Positions 14,529-24,382 of a DNA stretch of 35,753 nt are shown piece after piece (position 1 is the first letter of the stretch; every line of letters starts with the position of its first letter). Position numbers and translations under genes: made by a program. The notes under the pieces are model-generated. The model did not search any database. It saw only the letters and a program-made list of their open reading frames with translations, and was not told the DNA's origin. The DNA is from Occallatibacter sp. (GTDB lineage Bacteria > Acidobacteriota > Terriglobia > Terriglobales > Acidobacteriaceae). The stretch is taken from assembly GCA_031296165.1 (NCBI GenBank), contig JARLGF010000023.1, forward strand, positions 1 to 35,753. The letters run 5' to 3'.

Positions 14529-17279
14529 TCAGTGCGGCAACTCCTGTGTGCCGACGATCGTAAAGCCCGCAGTCTGCGCGGGTGTGGGAGCCAGCGCATC
14601 CTTGGGCTGCGAACCGCCGACAGCAAGCATGTACTTGCCCGGCTGCACGGAGCGCACGCCCTGCGCATCGACCTCGGAGAGCTGGCGCGGACTCAGTTTG
14701 AAGGTCACCTGCCTGATTTGCCCCGGCAGCAAGTGAATGCGCGTAAAGCCCTCCAGTTGCAGGTTCGGCGAAAGACCTCCGTTGCCGTCGTGCGGCGGCA
14801 TCAGGTAAAGCTCCGCCACTTCGTCACCCGCCAGTTTGCCGGTATTGGTAACGTCGGCGACGACGGTAAGCGTGTCGCCCGCATGAACGGTCTCAGTGGA
14901 CAGCTTCAGGTGCGCATAACTGAACTTCGTATAGCTGAGTCCGTATCCAAACCCGTACAACGCCTTGCCCTTGAAGTAGCGATAGGTGCGGTTCTGCATC
15001 GAGTAGTCGGTGAACGGCGGCAGCTCGTCGAGCGATGCATAGAAGGTAACGGGAAGACGGCCGCCTGGATTGTTCCGGCCTGACAGCGTGCCGGCAATGG
15101 CCTTGCCGCCGGCCTCGCCTGGATACCACGCATCCAGAATTGCGTTGGCGTGCTGCTCGGCCCAGTTCACGGCAAGCGCGGAGCCGTTGAGCAGAACCAC
15201 GACCAGCGGTTTGCCGGTGGCTGCCACCTGCGTCAACATGTTCTCCTGCGACGCGGGCAGCTTGATGTCGGTGCGATCACCGCCGGAAAATCCTTCCACG
15301 TGAACCGGCATCTCTTCGCCCTCAAGCAGCGGTGAGAGACCCACCATGGCGACAACAAGATCGGCGTTCTTTGCGGCATCGACAGCCTGCTTTAAAAGCA
15401 CGTCCGCAGAGGGCTTCCAGTCGAGCGTGATGCCGCCGCCCATGCTGGACGACGAGCGCGTCATTTCAACCTTGATGGTCTGAGGCCGGGTATCCGCAAA
15501 ATTGAGCGTGAACTGCGGCGGCCCGGTGGGATGCGGCACATCGGGCATGCCGGTGGTTCCGTTGATGCGGGCGACTCCCTGACCGGCAGGCGTCGATGCG
15601 TTGACTTGCGACGCGACTTCCTTGCCGTCGACGACAACCGAGACACGGTCCTGGCCACCGCACATGCGGCAGCGTCCAACGCGCAGCGTGAAGTCGTATT
15701 TGCCCGGCGCGGGCGGTACAATCACGCCCGTCCAGCGCACGGAAAAACCATCCGCCGCGTTGCCGGGCAGAGGGCTTACCGAGGTCCAATCAAAGTCGAG
15801 CTGCGGGTCAATGCGCGCAATCACCGGCTTGCCGGCGAAGCTGTTGCCGGAAAAATATTCGGCCTTCAGGCCTTCTTTCTTTGCGTCCGCAGCGGGACGG
15901 AACAGAGTGCGCGGCGCAGGCAGCATAAGGCCTTCGGCATACGGCGATCCCTGCTCATACACCACGTGGGCGCCTGGAAACGCGGCTGCGATTGCATCCA
16001 CAGGCATCTCGGGATCGCGCGGAATTCCGTTGTAGTTGCCTTCCAATGAGGCCAGTGAGGCGGCGTTCGGTCCAATCACCGCGATGGTCTTGTACTTGGC
16101 CGCTTTCAACGGAAGAATGCCGTCGTTTTTCAGCAGCACCATGGCCTTGTCCGCCACTTCGAGCGCCAGCGCCTGGTGGGCGGGCGAGTTCACGTTGCTG
16201 AAGGGAATGGAGGTGTAAGGAACCATGCTGGGCGGATCGAAGAGACCAAGCTTCATGCGCGCCACAAAGAGCCTGCGCAGCGAAACGTCGATGTCCGCCT
16301 CGCTGATGAGTCCCCGTTTCACCGCATCGCCAAGCGTCCTGTAATTCTGGCCGCAATCGGTGTCGGTGCCGTGCAGCAGCGCGTCGGCTGAAGCATGTGC
16401 GCTGTCCGGCGAAGTGAGGTGCGCGTTGGGGCGCCAGAAATCGGAGACGGCGCCGCAGTCCGACGTCACATAGCCCTGGAAGTTCCAGTAGCCGCGTAGA
16501 GTGGTCTGCATCAGAAGATCGGAACCGCAGGCGGGCTGGCCATAAATCGCGTTATAGGCGCACATGATCGAGTCCGCCTTGGCATCGACGATGGTGGCGC
16601 GGAAGGCCGGCATGTACGTGTCCCACAGATCATGCGGCGTGGGCTCGACGTTGAAGCGGTGGCGATCGCTTTCCGGGCCGGAGTGCACGGCAAAGTGCTT
16701 GGGGGTGGCAATCACGCGGTAGTAATTGGGATCGCTGCCCTGCATGCCTTCAACAAAGTTGATGCCGATTTGCGAGGTCAGAAACGGGTCTTCGCCGTAG
16801 GTCTCCTGGCCGCGTCCCCAGCGGGGATCGCGAAAGATGTTGATGTTCGGCGACCAGAAGGTCAGGCCGTAGTAGATGGCGCGATTGTCGTGGCGCAAAG
16901 CTTCATTATTCTTGGCGCGCGCCTCGGTGGAGATGACCGTGGCCAGATCCTTGATGAGCGGAGCGTCCCACGTCGCGGCCATGCCGATGGCCTGCGGAAA
17001 CATGGTGGCATAGCCGGAGCGCGCCACGCCGTGCAAGCCCTCGTTCCACCAGTCATAAGCCGGCACATTGAGCCGTGGAATCGCCTGCGAGCTGTTCATC
17101 GTCTCGGAGATCTTCTCCTCCAGAGTCATGCGCCCAACCAGATCGGCGGCGCGCTGCTCCTTCGGCAACGAAGGATCCAGATAAGGCAGCGGCTTTGCAG
17201 ATTGAGCAACAGCGACATGCGAACCGGCAGAAAAGACTGCAAGCAGACAACCTGCAAGTGAAAGAGCGAGAGCGCGCAT
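14529..17279 (-). CDS. Exported GH3 beta-glycosidase with PA14 insert
   Basis: A 916-residue glycoside hydrolase family 3 enzyme (beta-glucosidase or beta-xylosidase), releasing terminal beta-linked sugars outside the cytoplasm. Residues 1-25 are a signal peptide. The N-terminal barrel holds YDWWNEGLHGVAR, KHFAVHSGPE and the nucleophile Asp274 in VTSDCGAVSDF. The second GH3 domain starts near 375 (KAMVLLKNDGILPL). A PA14 domain (about 470-620, EGLKAEYFSG...) is inserted within it, as in some plant-polymer-active GH3 enzymes. A fibronectin-III-like domain ends the protein. The ATG at 17279 has GGAG seven bases upstream. It appears to be monocistronic, with its own terminator. Substrate specificity is not determinable here. 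Confidence 0.92.
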   Translation of the reverse strand: MRALALSLAGCLLAVFSAGSHVAVAQSAKPLPYLDPSLPKEQRAADLVGRMTLEEKISETMNSSQAIPRLNVPAYDWWNEGLHGVARSGYATMFPQAIGMAATWDAPLIKDLATVISTEARAKNNEALRHDNRAIYYGLTFWSPNINIFRDPRWGRGQETYGEDPFLTSQIGINFVEGMQGSDPNYYRVIATPKHFAVHSGPESDRHRFNVEPTPHDLWDTYMPAFRATIVDAKADSIMCAYNAIYGQPACGSDLLMQTTLRGYWNFQGYVTSDCGAVSDFWRPNAHLTSPDSAHASADALLHGTDTDCGQNYRTLGDAVKRGLISEADIDVSLRRLFVARMKLGLFDPPSMVPYTSIPFSNVNSPAHQALALEVADKAMVLLKNDGILPLKAAKYKTIAVIGPNAASLASLEGNYNGIPRDPEMPVDAIAAAFPGAHVVYEQGSPYAEGLMLPAPRTLFRPAADAKKEGLKAEYFSGNSFAGKPVIARIDPQLDFDWTSVSPLPGNAADGFSVRWTGVIVPPAPGKYDFTLRVGRCRMCGGQDRVSVVVDGKEVASQVNASTPAGQGVARINGTTGMPDVPHPTGPPQFTLNFADTRPQTIKVEMTRSSSSMGGGITLDWKPSADVLLKQAVDAAKNADLVVAMVGLSPLLEGEEMPVHVEGFSGGDRTDIKLPASQENMLTQVAATGKPLVVVLLNGSALAVNWAEQHANAILDAWYPGEAGGKAIAGTLSGRNNPGGRLPVTFYASLDELPPFTDYSMQNRTYRYFKGKALYGFGYGLSYTKFSYAHLKLSTETVHAGDTLTVVADVTNTGKLAGDEVAELYLMPPHDGNGGLSPNLQLEGFTRIHLLPGQIRQVTFKLSPRQLSEVDAQGVRSVQPGKYMLAVGGSQPKDALAPTPAQTAGFTIVGTQELPH

Positions 17280-17348
17280 AGAATGTCTCCGGAATTGGAA
17301 GGGCTGGATACAGACAAGCTGGCAGGCAGCGGATCGCATCCGCCATCC

Positions 17349-17394
17349 ATTATAGGTCGGGTCCAAGAGTATTAGGCTTGCCAGGCAGTGTCAA
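17349..17394 (-). promoter_or_regulatory. Candidate promoters of the GH3 gene
   Basis: On the minus strand TTGACA (17389-17394) is followed 17 bases later by TACTCT (17366-17371), and a perfect TATAAT hexamer lies further down at 17349-17354 with no good -35. Either could start a transcript about 60-80 bases ahead of the GH3 ATG. The call rests on hexamer matches only. Confidence 0.4.
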
Positions 17395-17486
17395 TCATCG
17401 ACAAATCCCGACCGTATCGCAGTTTCAGGAATGATATTGAGCAAAGCTAGAAACTTTAGCAGGCGCGCTACGTCAGCCCAACGCTC

Positions 17487-19475
17487 TTACATCGCCTCCG
17501 GGCTTTCGATGCCCAGCCAACTAAGCGCCAGCACCAGTTCCTGCAGCGCAACAGCCGCCGTCGCCAGCAGAAAAGTCTTCTTCGCCGGGTCTTCTTCGGT
17601 AAGGATGTGATGGCGATGGTAGAAGTTATTGAATTCCTGGGCTAACTGGAAGGCGTGCTTGGCAAGATAGGCCGGCTCCGACGTAGTGATGGATTGCTCC
17701 AGCACCATGGTGCGCCGCGCGGCGCGCAGCCACAGCGCCCATATATCTTCAGCAGCCTCGCCTTCGAGATAGGTCCCAACTCCTTCCAACTTCGCAAACT
17801 CCGCCAGCACTGCATCCGGCGTTGTGCCCGCCTTGCGGAAGATATTGCGGGCGCGCACCACGGCGTATTGAATATAAGGTCCGGTCTCGCCCTCAAAGCT
17901 CAGCGCATCCTTGAAGTCGAAGGCTATCACTGAATTGCGCGTGAACTTGAGCATGAAATAGCGCAGCGCGCCGATAGCGATCTGTTCGGCAATGCGCTGG
18001 CGCTCTGTCTCGTCGCGGCCGGTCTGGCGCGCGTCCACTTCAGCCCTGGTAGCAACGATCAGCTTATCGATTAAATCGTCGGCCTTGACACCGAAGCCCT
18101 TGCGGCCGCTGACTTCAATGTAAGGCCGGCTCAGGTCCTCTTCCGATACGTTATAGCCGAGTTCGACCGCGCAGCGCGGTGTCAGCGCGACCATCTCATA
18201 ACTGAAGTGCGTATAGCGGTCGGCCTGGTCTGTATGGCCCATCCCGCGCAGCGCCTGGATTACATTGGCCTGCGGGTCTGACTGGCGCGCGTCAATGACG
18301 TTGTAAATCGCCTGTGCCCCGCCAAACTGCGGATGCTTCTCCTCGCCGTGCTCCGTCGAGATCCAGCACTCGTGATCGGGATAAGTAAAGAAAGGTTTGT
18401 AGCCAAAGTCCTTGCCCAGCAGCCCAAACTTCCATAAGTGATAGGCAATATCTTTACCTACATAAGTTACCGTTCCATTCGACCGGACAATTACTTTGGC
18501 ATCTTCATCCAGATCGCCTGCGGTAACTTCCGCGCCGGGGCGGGTCATAACCCAGCAACCCTTATTCTTCCCCTCGTTTTCGAAATAGAGAACGCCCGTC
18601 TTCTTTAACTGCTCAAAGGCCGCTTCCCAGAACTTGAGGTGCAGAATCTCGCTCTCGCGCGGCAGAAAATCATATTCGATATCGAGCCGCAGCATGGTTT
18701 CGAGATGCCGCCGCAAGACCGCGGTCGAGATCAGCTCGGCAACTTCAGAGGTTTCATTGCCGCCACGCTCCAGCTCGTGCAGGGTTGCATAGCGCAGCTT
18801 CTTGCGCGCGGCATTTTCTTCTTCGCTGCCCTGCTCATACCACTGCGAAGTACGCGCGTACAGATCCCAGCAGTAGAAGTCGATGCGCTGGCCCTTGGTC
18901 TGGAGGTCTGCGAGCAGTTGCCTCACATCCTTGAGCGACAATCCTTCAAGATGCTGGAAGCCAACCACCACATCGGCCACCTGTACACCGGTATTGTCAA
19001 TGTAGTTCTGCACGTCCACCTTTTGCCCGGCAGCGCGCAGCATACGCACAAACGTATCGCCCAGAATCGCATTGCGCAAGTGGCCCACATGCGCGGCCTT
19101 GTTGGGATTGATGCTGGTGTGCTCCACCAGAACGTGCAGGCCACTGGCCGGTGGCACATCCGAGGCTCCCGCGGTCCTGTGTGCACCGGCAACGCGGTCG
19201 AGACGGGCATTGATGTAGCCGGCGCCGGCAACCTCGAACCCGGCAAAGCCGGGGACACCGTCCGGGCCTGTCAGCGCGGCTACTAGCTCTTGCGCAATGA
19301 TTTTGGGCGCTTTACGCAGCTTGCGGGCCAGCTCGAAGGCAATGGGGGTGGATAACTCGCCGAATTTCAGGTCCGGAGGAATCTCCAGCGGAATGTTCTC
19401 AAGCTGCAGATTGTACTTCTCTGCCAATATGCTGCGAATACGTTCGCCAAGCCGTTTCTGCAATTCCAGATACAC
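17487..19475 (-). CDS. argS: Arginyl-tRNA synthetase
   Basis: A class I aminoacyl-tRNA synthetase of about 662 residues that charges tRNA-Arg. Visible features are the N-terminal additional domain (KFGELSTPIAFELARKLRK), the HIGH-type motif in NPNKAAHVGHLRN, GHTDQADRYTHFSYEMV, the degenerate KMSKS region SGRKGFGVKADDLID, and the C-terminal DALR anticodon-binding domain beginning EGETGPYIQYAVVRARNI. The GTG at 19475 is chosen because TGAGGC lies upstream at suitable spacing and homologues begin near this point; the open frame upstream to 19730 has no similarity and would cross the divergent metG start. It is divergent from metG. Confidence 0.93.
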   Translation of the reverse strand: MYLELQKRLGERIRSILAEKYNLQLENIPLEIPPDLKFGELSTPIAFELARKLRKAPKIIAQELVAALTGPDGVPGFAGFEVAGAGYINARLDRVAGAHRTAGASDVPPASGLHVLVEHTSINPNKAAHVGHLRNAILGDTFVRMLRAAGQKVDVQNYIDNTGVQVADVVVGFQHLEGLSLKDVRQLLADLQTKGQRIDFYCWDLYARTSQWYEQGSEEENAARKKLRYATLHELERGGNETSEVAELISTAVLRRHLETMLRLDIEYDFLPRESEILHLKFWEAAFEQLKKTGVLYFENEGKNKGCWVMTRPGAEVTAGDLDEDAKVIVRSNGTVTYVGKDIAYHLWKFGLLGKDFGYKPFFTYPDHECWISTEHGEEKHPQFGGAQAIYNVIDARQSDPQANVIQALRGMGHTDQADRYTHFSYEMVALTPRCAVELGYNVSEEDLSRPYIEVSGRKGFGVKADDLIDKLIVATRAEVDARQTGRDETERQRIAEQIAIGALRYFMLKFTRNSVIAFDFKDALSFEGETGPYIQYAVVRARNIFRKAGTTPDAVLAEFAKLEGVGTYLEGEAAEDIWALWLRAARRTMVLEQSITTSEPAYLAKHAFQLAQEFNNFYHRHHILTEEDPAKKTFLLATAAVALQELVLALSWLGIESPEAM

Positions 19476-19542
19476 GTTGATATGCCTCAGAAATCCTTGA
19501 TTTTCAAGGGCGATTCTAACAGAGCGGCAGCCATTTCCGCGT

Positions 19543-19571
19543 TTGACGCTCCCGCCGCGGCAACCTAAGAT
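19543..19571 (+). promoter_or_regulatory. Candidate sigma-70 promoter of metG
   Basis: TTGACG (19543-19548) and TAAGAT (19566-19571) are spaced by 17 bases in the argS-metG divergent region. This gives a predicted leader of about 58 bases before the metG ATG at 19637. Confidence 0.5.
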
Positions 19572-19636
19572 GAATAGTAGATTGCTACAAGATTCCCGGC
19601 TGCCGTCAGCGGCGAATTGAACGCAATACCCCATCC

Positions 19637-21811
19637 ATGACCAATTCCGCCGCCAGTCCAGCTCGTTATTACCTGACCACGCCGATCTACTACGTGAATG
19701 CCCGGCCACATCTGGGCCATGCCTATTCAACCATCGTGTGCGACGCCATTGCGCGGCGCAAACGGGCTCTTGGCATTGACACCTGGTTCCTCACCGGCAC
19801 CGACGAGCATGGACAGAAGATCGAGCGCTCCGCCGAGCTGGCCGGACGCACGCCGGCCGAGTTCGCCACCGCCATCTCCGCCGAGTTTCGCGGACTGTGG
19901 GATCGCCTGGACCTGAGCTACGACGACTTTATCCGCACCACCGAGGAGCGGCACAAGCGCGGCGTGCAGAAACTCTTTGCCACGCTGCGCGACAAGGGCT
20001 TCATCTACAAAGGCTCCTATACCGGCCAGTACTGCGTCTCCGACGAGGCCTATGTCGACGGCCCGCCGGGAACGGTCTGTCCCGACTGCGGACGCGTGAC
20101 TGAAACCGTCAGCGAGGAGAACTACTTCTTCAAGCTCTCGGCCTTTGAGCGCAAGCTGCTGGAGTTCTACGAGGCCAACCCCGGATTCATGGGCCCGGAG
20201 TCCACACGGCGCGAGGTCATCTCGTTTGTCCGCGGCGGGTTGAAAGACCTGTCGGTCAGCCGCACCAGCTTTTCCTGGGGCATTCCCGTCCCCGGCGATG
20301 AGAAGCATGTGATCTACGTCTGGCTGGACGCACTGGCCAACTACATCACCGCGCTGGGCTACGGCTCGGACGATCCGGCCGAGCAGGCGCGCTTTGCCAA
20401 GTTCTGGCCGGCGGACATGCACCTGATCGGCAAGGAGATCAGCCGCTTCCATTGCGTCTATTGGCCGGCCTTCCTGATGGCGGCGGGCATTGCCCTGCCG
20501 CGCTCCGTGAAAGCCAATGGCTGGCTGCTCTTTGACCAGGGCAAGATGTCCAAATCACGCGGCAACATTGTGCGCGCCGATACCATACAGCAGGTTCTGG
20601 GTGCGGATGCGCTCCGGTACTTCCTGCTCCGAGAAATTCCCTTCGGCCAGGACGGCAGCTTCTCTTTCGATGCTCTCGTCCAGCGCTACAACGGAGACCT
20701 GGCCAACGGCTACGGCAACCTGGTCAGCCGCGTGGTCAACATGGTGCACAAATACTTTGGCGGGGTAGTGCCCGAGATCGGCGCGGACACGGCTGCCGAA
20801 ACCGCCCTGCGCGAAACCGCTGTCCGCACCATTGCCGCGTTTGGCCCGGCATTCGATGAGATGAATTTCTCTGAAGCGCTGAAAGGCCTGTGGCTGCTGG
20901 TTGCGGAAACCGACGGCTACCTGACCGCAAACGCGCCGTGGAAGAAGCCCGCTGACCGCTCCGACGCCGACCACACCCTGCTGCAAGCCCGCGTGCTGGC
21001 CACGGCTGCCGAATCCATCCGCATCATTACCGCGCTGGTTTATCCCATCTTGCCGGAGTCGGCTGCCAAGGTCTGGCGGCAGCTTGGGCAGGGTGAAATT
21101 GCGGACGCGGCTAAGAAATCGTTTTTGACAGACATCGCCTGGGGCGGATTGAAGGCCGGGACGCAATTTGGCGAGCCCGCGCCGCTGTTCCCCCGCGCGG
21201 AAAAGGACGCAATCGAACGTATGCAAAACATTGAGGACCAAAACAGCAAGACCGTGATTGAAGCGGCGGGCGGTACGGCAGAAGCCGCGGCTAAAGCTGC
21301 GGCGGCACAAACTGCTGCGCCCGTCGCGGCGGCTGTTTCTGAAAAGGCGGCGGCGCCCAAGGCTCCTGCGGCAACTGTTGCTGTAACAGCACCGACCTCT
21401 GTCGCGGCTGTTGCGCCAGCAGCAGCGCCCGCGCAAGGCGCCCCGGCGCAACCGTCTGCCCCACCGCAGGTGGCGGAAGAACCACAGCATATTTCCATTG
21501 ACGATTTTGTGAAGGTCGATCTGCGCGTCGCGCAAATCCTGGTTGCCGAGCGCATTCCCAAGGCCGACAAGCTGCTGCGCCTGGAGGTGGATCTGGGCTA
21601 CGAAAAGCGGCAGATTTTGGCCGGTATTGCCCAGTTCTACGAACCGGAAAAACTCGTCGGCCGGAAAATTGTAATCGTGGCCAATCTGGCTCCGCGCAAG
21701 ATGCGCGGTCTCGAGTCGAACGGCATGTTGCTGGCCGCATCCTTGCCTGACGGAGCGCCGGTGCTGGCCGGATTCCTTGAAGAAGTTCCGCTGGGCGCGC
21801 GGCTGAAGTAG
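19637..21811 (+). CDS. metG: Methionyl-tRNA synthetase
   Basis: A class I synthetase of 724 residues that charges initiator and elongator tRNA-Met. It has YYVNARPHLGHAYS (HIGH motif, residues 25-28), TGTDEHGQKIE, a small zinc-binding knuckle with CPDCG, WGIPVPGDEKHVIYVW and KMSKS at 303-307. After the anticodon-binding helices there is an Ala/Pro-rich linker (roughly residues 550-615). A C-terminal Trbp111-like tRNA-binding domain follows (FVKVDLRVAQILVAERIPKA...), which normally mediates dimerisation. No clear Shine-Dalgarno precedes the ATG. tatD, yajQ and a polyprenyl synthase follow on the same strand. Confidence 0.96.
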   Translation: MTNSAASPARYYLTTPIYYVNARPHLGHAYSTIVCDAIARRKRALGIDTWFLTGTDEHGQKIERSAELAGRTPAEFATAISAEFRGLWDRLDLSYDDFIRTTEERHKRGVQKLFATLRDKGFIYKGSYTGQYCVSDEAYVDGPPGTVCPDCGRVTETVSEENYFFKLSAFERKLLEFYEANPGFMGPESTRREVISFVRGGLKDLSVSRTSFSWGIPVPGDEKHVIYVWLDALANYITALGYGSDDPAEQARFAKFWPADMHLIGKEISRFHCVYWPAFLMAAGIALPRSVKANGWLLFDQGKMSKSRGNIVRADTIQQVLGADALRYFLLREIPFGQDGSFSFDALVQRYNGDLANGYGNLVSRVVNMVHKYFGGVVPEIGADTAAETALRETAVRTIAAFGPAFDEMNFSEALKGLWLLVAETDGYLTANAPWKKPADRSDADHTLLQARVLATAAESIRIITALVYPILPESAAKVWRQLGQGEIADAAKKSFLTDIAWGGLKAGTQFGEPAPLFPRAEKDAIERMQNIEDQNSKTVIEAAGGTAEAAAKAAAAQTAAPVAAAVSEKAAAPKAPAATVAVTAPTSVAAVAPAAAPAQGAPAQPSAPPQVAEEPQHISIDDFVKVDLRVAQILVAERIPKADKLLRLEVDLGYEKRQILAGIAQFYEPEKLVGRKIVIVANLAPRKMRGLESNGMLLAASLPDGAPVLAGFLEEVPLGARLK

Positions 21812-21894
21812 CCGCACTGCAAAATGTTTGATCTTGCCGCTTTGTCCGTGGCAGAATTGCGCAACTGTTCCCCTGCGCAGTTTCGGAGGCCTGT

Positions 21895-22746
21895 TTGCTG
21901 ATCGATTCTCATGCTCACCTGGACAGTGAACGCTACGCGGACGACCGCGCCGCCATGCTGCGCCGTGCGTGGGAGGCGGGCGTCGGCACGGTGCTGGCCA
22001 TCGGTATTGGCGAGCAGGCGGACGGAATGCACCGGGCGCTCGACATCTGCCGGCAATTCAACGCGCTGCCTACAAGCGGGGCCGGCATTCCCAGGCTTTA
22101 CGCCAGCGCCGGCATTTATCCGCATAACACCCACGAAGCCAACGACGCGGTGCTGGACAAGCTGGACTGCCTGCTGTCTGAGCCGGAGGTGATTGCCTGC
22201 GGCGAGATTGGCCTGGACTATTACCACGAGGGCACGCCGCACCCCGTGCAGCGCCTGGGCCTCCTTCGCCAACTGGAGATTGCCGCCGCCCGCAAGCGTC
22301 CCATCCTCATCCATTGCCGTCCCAAAGGCGACGTGGCAGAGGGCACTCCGGGCGCATGGGACGATCTTTTTGAGATTCTGGAGGAACACTGGCGCCCCAC
22401 CGGTCTGGGTGGCATCATGCACTGCTTCGGCGGCGCCTTGGAGCAGGCGCAGCGCTCGCTCGATCTGGGCTTTTTGCTCTCGTTTGCCGGAAATCTCACC
22501 TATCCCAAGTCGCAGCCGTTGCGCGACGTAGCCGCCAAACTTCCCCTGGACGGCGTTCTGGTGGAGACCGACGCCCCCTGGCTGGCCCCTGCGGCTCACC
22601 GCGGTCAGCGCAATGAGCCGGCCTGGGTCGCACAGACGGCCCAGGTTTTAGCCGGGCTGCTCGGCGTTGATGAAGAAGAAATCGCCTCCGCAACCACGAA
22701 AAACTTCAACCGGCTGTTTCGATTCCGGGTTGACGTGGGAAACTGA
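21895..22746 (+). CDS. tatD: TatD-family metal-dependent DNase
   Basis: A TIM-barrel metallohydrolase of 283 residues, the TatD/YcfH family often found next to metG. Motifs: IDSHAHLD at residues 3-10, GEIGLDYYHEG, LIHCRPKGD, IMHCFGGALEQA and VETDAPWLAP. Family members act as 3'-5' DNases in DNA repair or turnover. The TTG at 21895 is the supported start: GGAGG (21885-21889) lies five bases upstream and homologues begin with M-hydrophobic-DSHAH. An 83-bp gap from metG suggests co-transcription. Confidence 0.93.
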   Translation: MLIDSHAHLDSERYADDRAAMLRRAWEAGVGTVLAIGIGEQADGMHRALDICRQFNALPTSGAGIPRLYASAGIYPHNTHEANDAVLDKLDCLLSEPEVIACGEIGLDYYHEGTPHPVQRLGLLRQLEIAAARKRPILIHCRPKGDVAEGTPGAWDDLFEILEEHWRPTGLGGIMHCFGGALEQAQRSLDLGFLLSFAGNLTYPKSQPLRDVAAKLPLDGVLVETDAPWLAPAAHRGQRNEPAWVAQTAQVLAGLLGVDEEEIASATTKNFNRLFRFRVDVGN

Positions 22747-22794
22747 TAGAGGCACTGCGTATGGCTGCCTTTCTAGTTTGAGATCGAGGAAAAA

Positions 22795-23295
22795 ATGGCC
22801 CAGGAAAATTCGTTCGACATCGTCAGCAAGGTGGACATCCAGGAGGTCCGCAACGCCATCGATCAGGCGCTCAAGGAGATTCATCAGCGCTTTGACCTGA
22901 AAGACTCCCACTCGGAGATCACTCTGGAGGGCAACGACGCCATTCAGTTGGCCTCGGCCGGCGAGTACAAGCTGGAAGCGGTCAAGGAGATCCTGGGGCA
23001 TAAGCTGGTCAAGCGCGGCGTCTCGCTCAAAAATATGACCTACGAAAAGCTGGAGCAGGCCGCAGGCCAAAGTGTGCGCCAAAAGATTAAACTGCAGCAG
23101 GGCATCCCCACTGAAAAAGCCAAGGAAATTGTTCGCCTGGTCAAAGACTCAAAAAAGAAGGCGCAAGCCAGCATCCAGGGCGATACAGTCAGGATATCCA
23201 GCAAGGACCGCGACGAGCTGCAGTCGATTATTGCCTTATTGCGAGGCAAGGACCTGGGTGTGGAGTTGCAGTTTACCAACTACCGCAGCAATTGA
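22795..23295 (+). CDS. yajQ: YajQ-family nucleotide-binding protein
   Basis: A 166-residue YajQ/DUF520 protein with two ferredoxin-like halves. Typical segments are SFDIVSKVDIQEVRNAIDQA at the start, RFDLKDS, a central KGVSLKNM-like stretch (KRGVSLKNMTYEKLEQAAG), QGIPTEKAKEIVRLVKDSK, VRISSKDRDELQ and the C-terminal LQFTNYRSN. Some members bind cyclic di-GMP and act as transcription co-regulators; that is family knowledge, not shown here. GAGG precedes the ATG. The downstream polyprenyl synthase follows closely. Confidence 0.95.
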   Translation: MAQENSFDIVSKVDIQEVRNAIDQALKEIHQRFDLKDSHSEITLEGNDAIQLASAGEYKLEAVKEILGHKLVKRGVSLKNMTYEKLEQAAGQSVRQKIKLQQGIPTEKAKEIVRLVKDSKKKAQASIQGDTVRISSKDRDELQSIIALLRGKDLGVELQFTNYRSN

Positions 23296-23388
23296 GTGGA
23301 ATCTAAGGGATGCCGGCACATCCCGCACGCATGGCTCGCACCGGCAGTTGGGACCGAACGGAAAAATGTACGCGAGAACCGGAGAGAT

Positions 23389-24378
23389 TTGAGCACATTG
23401 GCGATAGCGACGGCGAGAGAGATCTTCGATCTGCTGCGGGACGACCTCGTGGCAATCGAGCAGGAGTTGGGCCGCGACGCCGCCTCCGGTGTCAGCACCA
23501 TCACTGAGATCGCCGAATACCTGCGCGAGGGCGGCGGCAAGCGCATTCGCCCCATGCTTCTCCTGCTCTCCGCACACGCACTGGGTTACGCGGGCCAGGG
23601 TGCCATCCGCTTGGGCGCTGTGGTGGAGATGGTTCACACCGCAACCCTGGTTCACGACGACATCATCGACGGCGCGGATATACGCCGCGGCAGGCCCTCT
23701 GCCAACACCACCTGGGGCAATGAAAAATGCGTCCTGGCTGGCGACTGGCTTTACATGCAGGCCTTCAAAGTTGCCCTGGAAGAAAAGGACCTGCGCGTTC
23801 TCGACCTGCTCATCGGCCTCACCCAGCAGATGGTCGAAGGCGAGCTGTTGCAGATTCAGAAACTGGGCAAAGCCGTCTCCGAGGCCGAGTATTACGACCT
23901 CATCTTCCGCAAGACTGCCTGCCTGTTTGCCGTCTCCATGCGGCTGGGCGCGATATTGGCCGGCTCCACCGAAGCCCAGGAGACAAGCCTGGCTGCCTAT
24001 GGCCGCGCTGTCGGCCTGGCCTTCCAGATCGTGGACGACGTGCTTGACCTGACGGCCACCGAAGAAGTTCTGGGCAAGCCCGTGGCCAGCGATCTGCGCG
24101 AAGGCAAGGCCACGCTTGCGGTCATCCACTCCATCGACCACGGCACGGCCGCCGACCGCCAAACCATTCAGCGGGTTCTGGACGACCGCAGCTTTGAGCA
24201 TGTAACCAGGGAGCAGATTCAGCAGATTCTGGTCAGGAACAGTTCGGTCGAGTACGCCATGAGCGTTGCCGACCGCTACGCCGAGCAAGCCCGCCAGGCT
24301 CTCGCTTCCCTCCCCGACTCCGAGTTCAAGCGTTCCCTGCTCTGGGTACCGGATTTCGTAGTGGCCCGAGACAAGTAA
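23389..24378 (+). CDS. Long-chain trans-polyprenyl diphosphate synthase
   Basis: An isoprenyl diphosphate synthase of the IspB/HepT type (about 329 residues), which extends farnesyl diphosphate with isopentenyl diphosphate to make a quinone side chain. Visible are GGGKRIRP, the first Asp-rich motif DDIID at 90-94 and the second DDVLD at 216-220, with GLAFQI just before it. The TTG at 23389 gives the usual family length and has GGAG upstream. A GTG at 23296, directly after the yajQ stop, would add 31 residues without similarity. The stop is four bases from the convergent thioesterase stop. Chain length cannot be fixed from sequence alone. Confidence 0.9.
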   Translation: MSTLAIATAREIFDLLRDDLVAIEQELGRDAASGVSTITEIAEYLREGGGKRIRPMLLLLSAHALGYAGQGAIRLGAVVEMVHTATLVHDDIIDGADIRRGRPSANTTWGNEKCVLAGDWLYMQAFKVALEEKDLRVLDLLIGLTQQMVEGELLQIQKLGKAVSEAEYYDLIFRKTACLFAVSMRLGAILAGSTEAQETSLAAYGRAVGLAFQIVDDVLDLTATEEVLGKPVASDLREGKATLAVIHSIDHGTAADRQTIQRVLDDRSFEHVTREQIQQILVRNSSVEYAMSVADRYAEQARQALASLPDSEFKRSLLWVPDFVVARDK

Positions 24379-24382
24379 AGCT

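Noticed and set aside
19476..19730. N-terminal extension of argS to 19730
   Set aside because: The extension has no synthetase similarity and would run through the metG promoter and start; the GTG at 19475 fits the family.
21270..21480. Ala/Pro-rich low-complexity stretch in metG as a possible frameshift or insertion
   Set aside because: It stays in frame and joins two intact MetG domains; flexible Ala-rich linkers before the C-terminal tRNA-binding domain are plausible.
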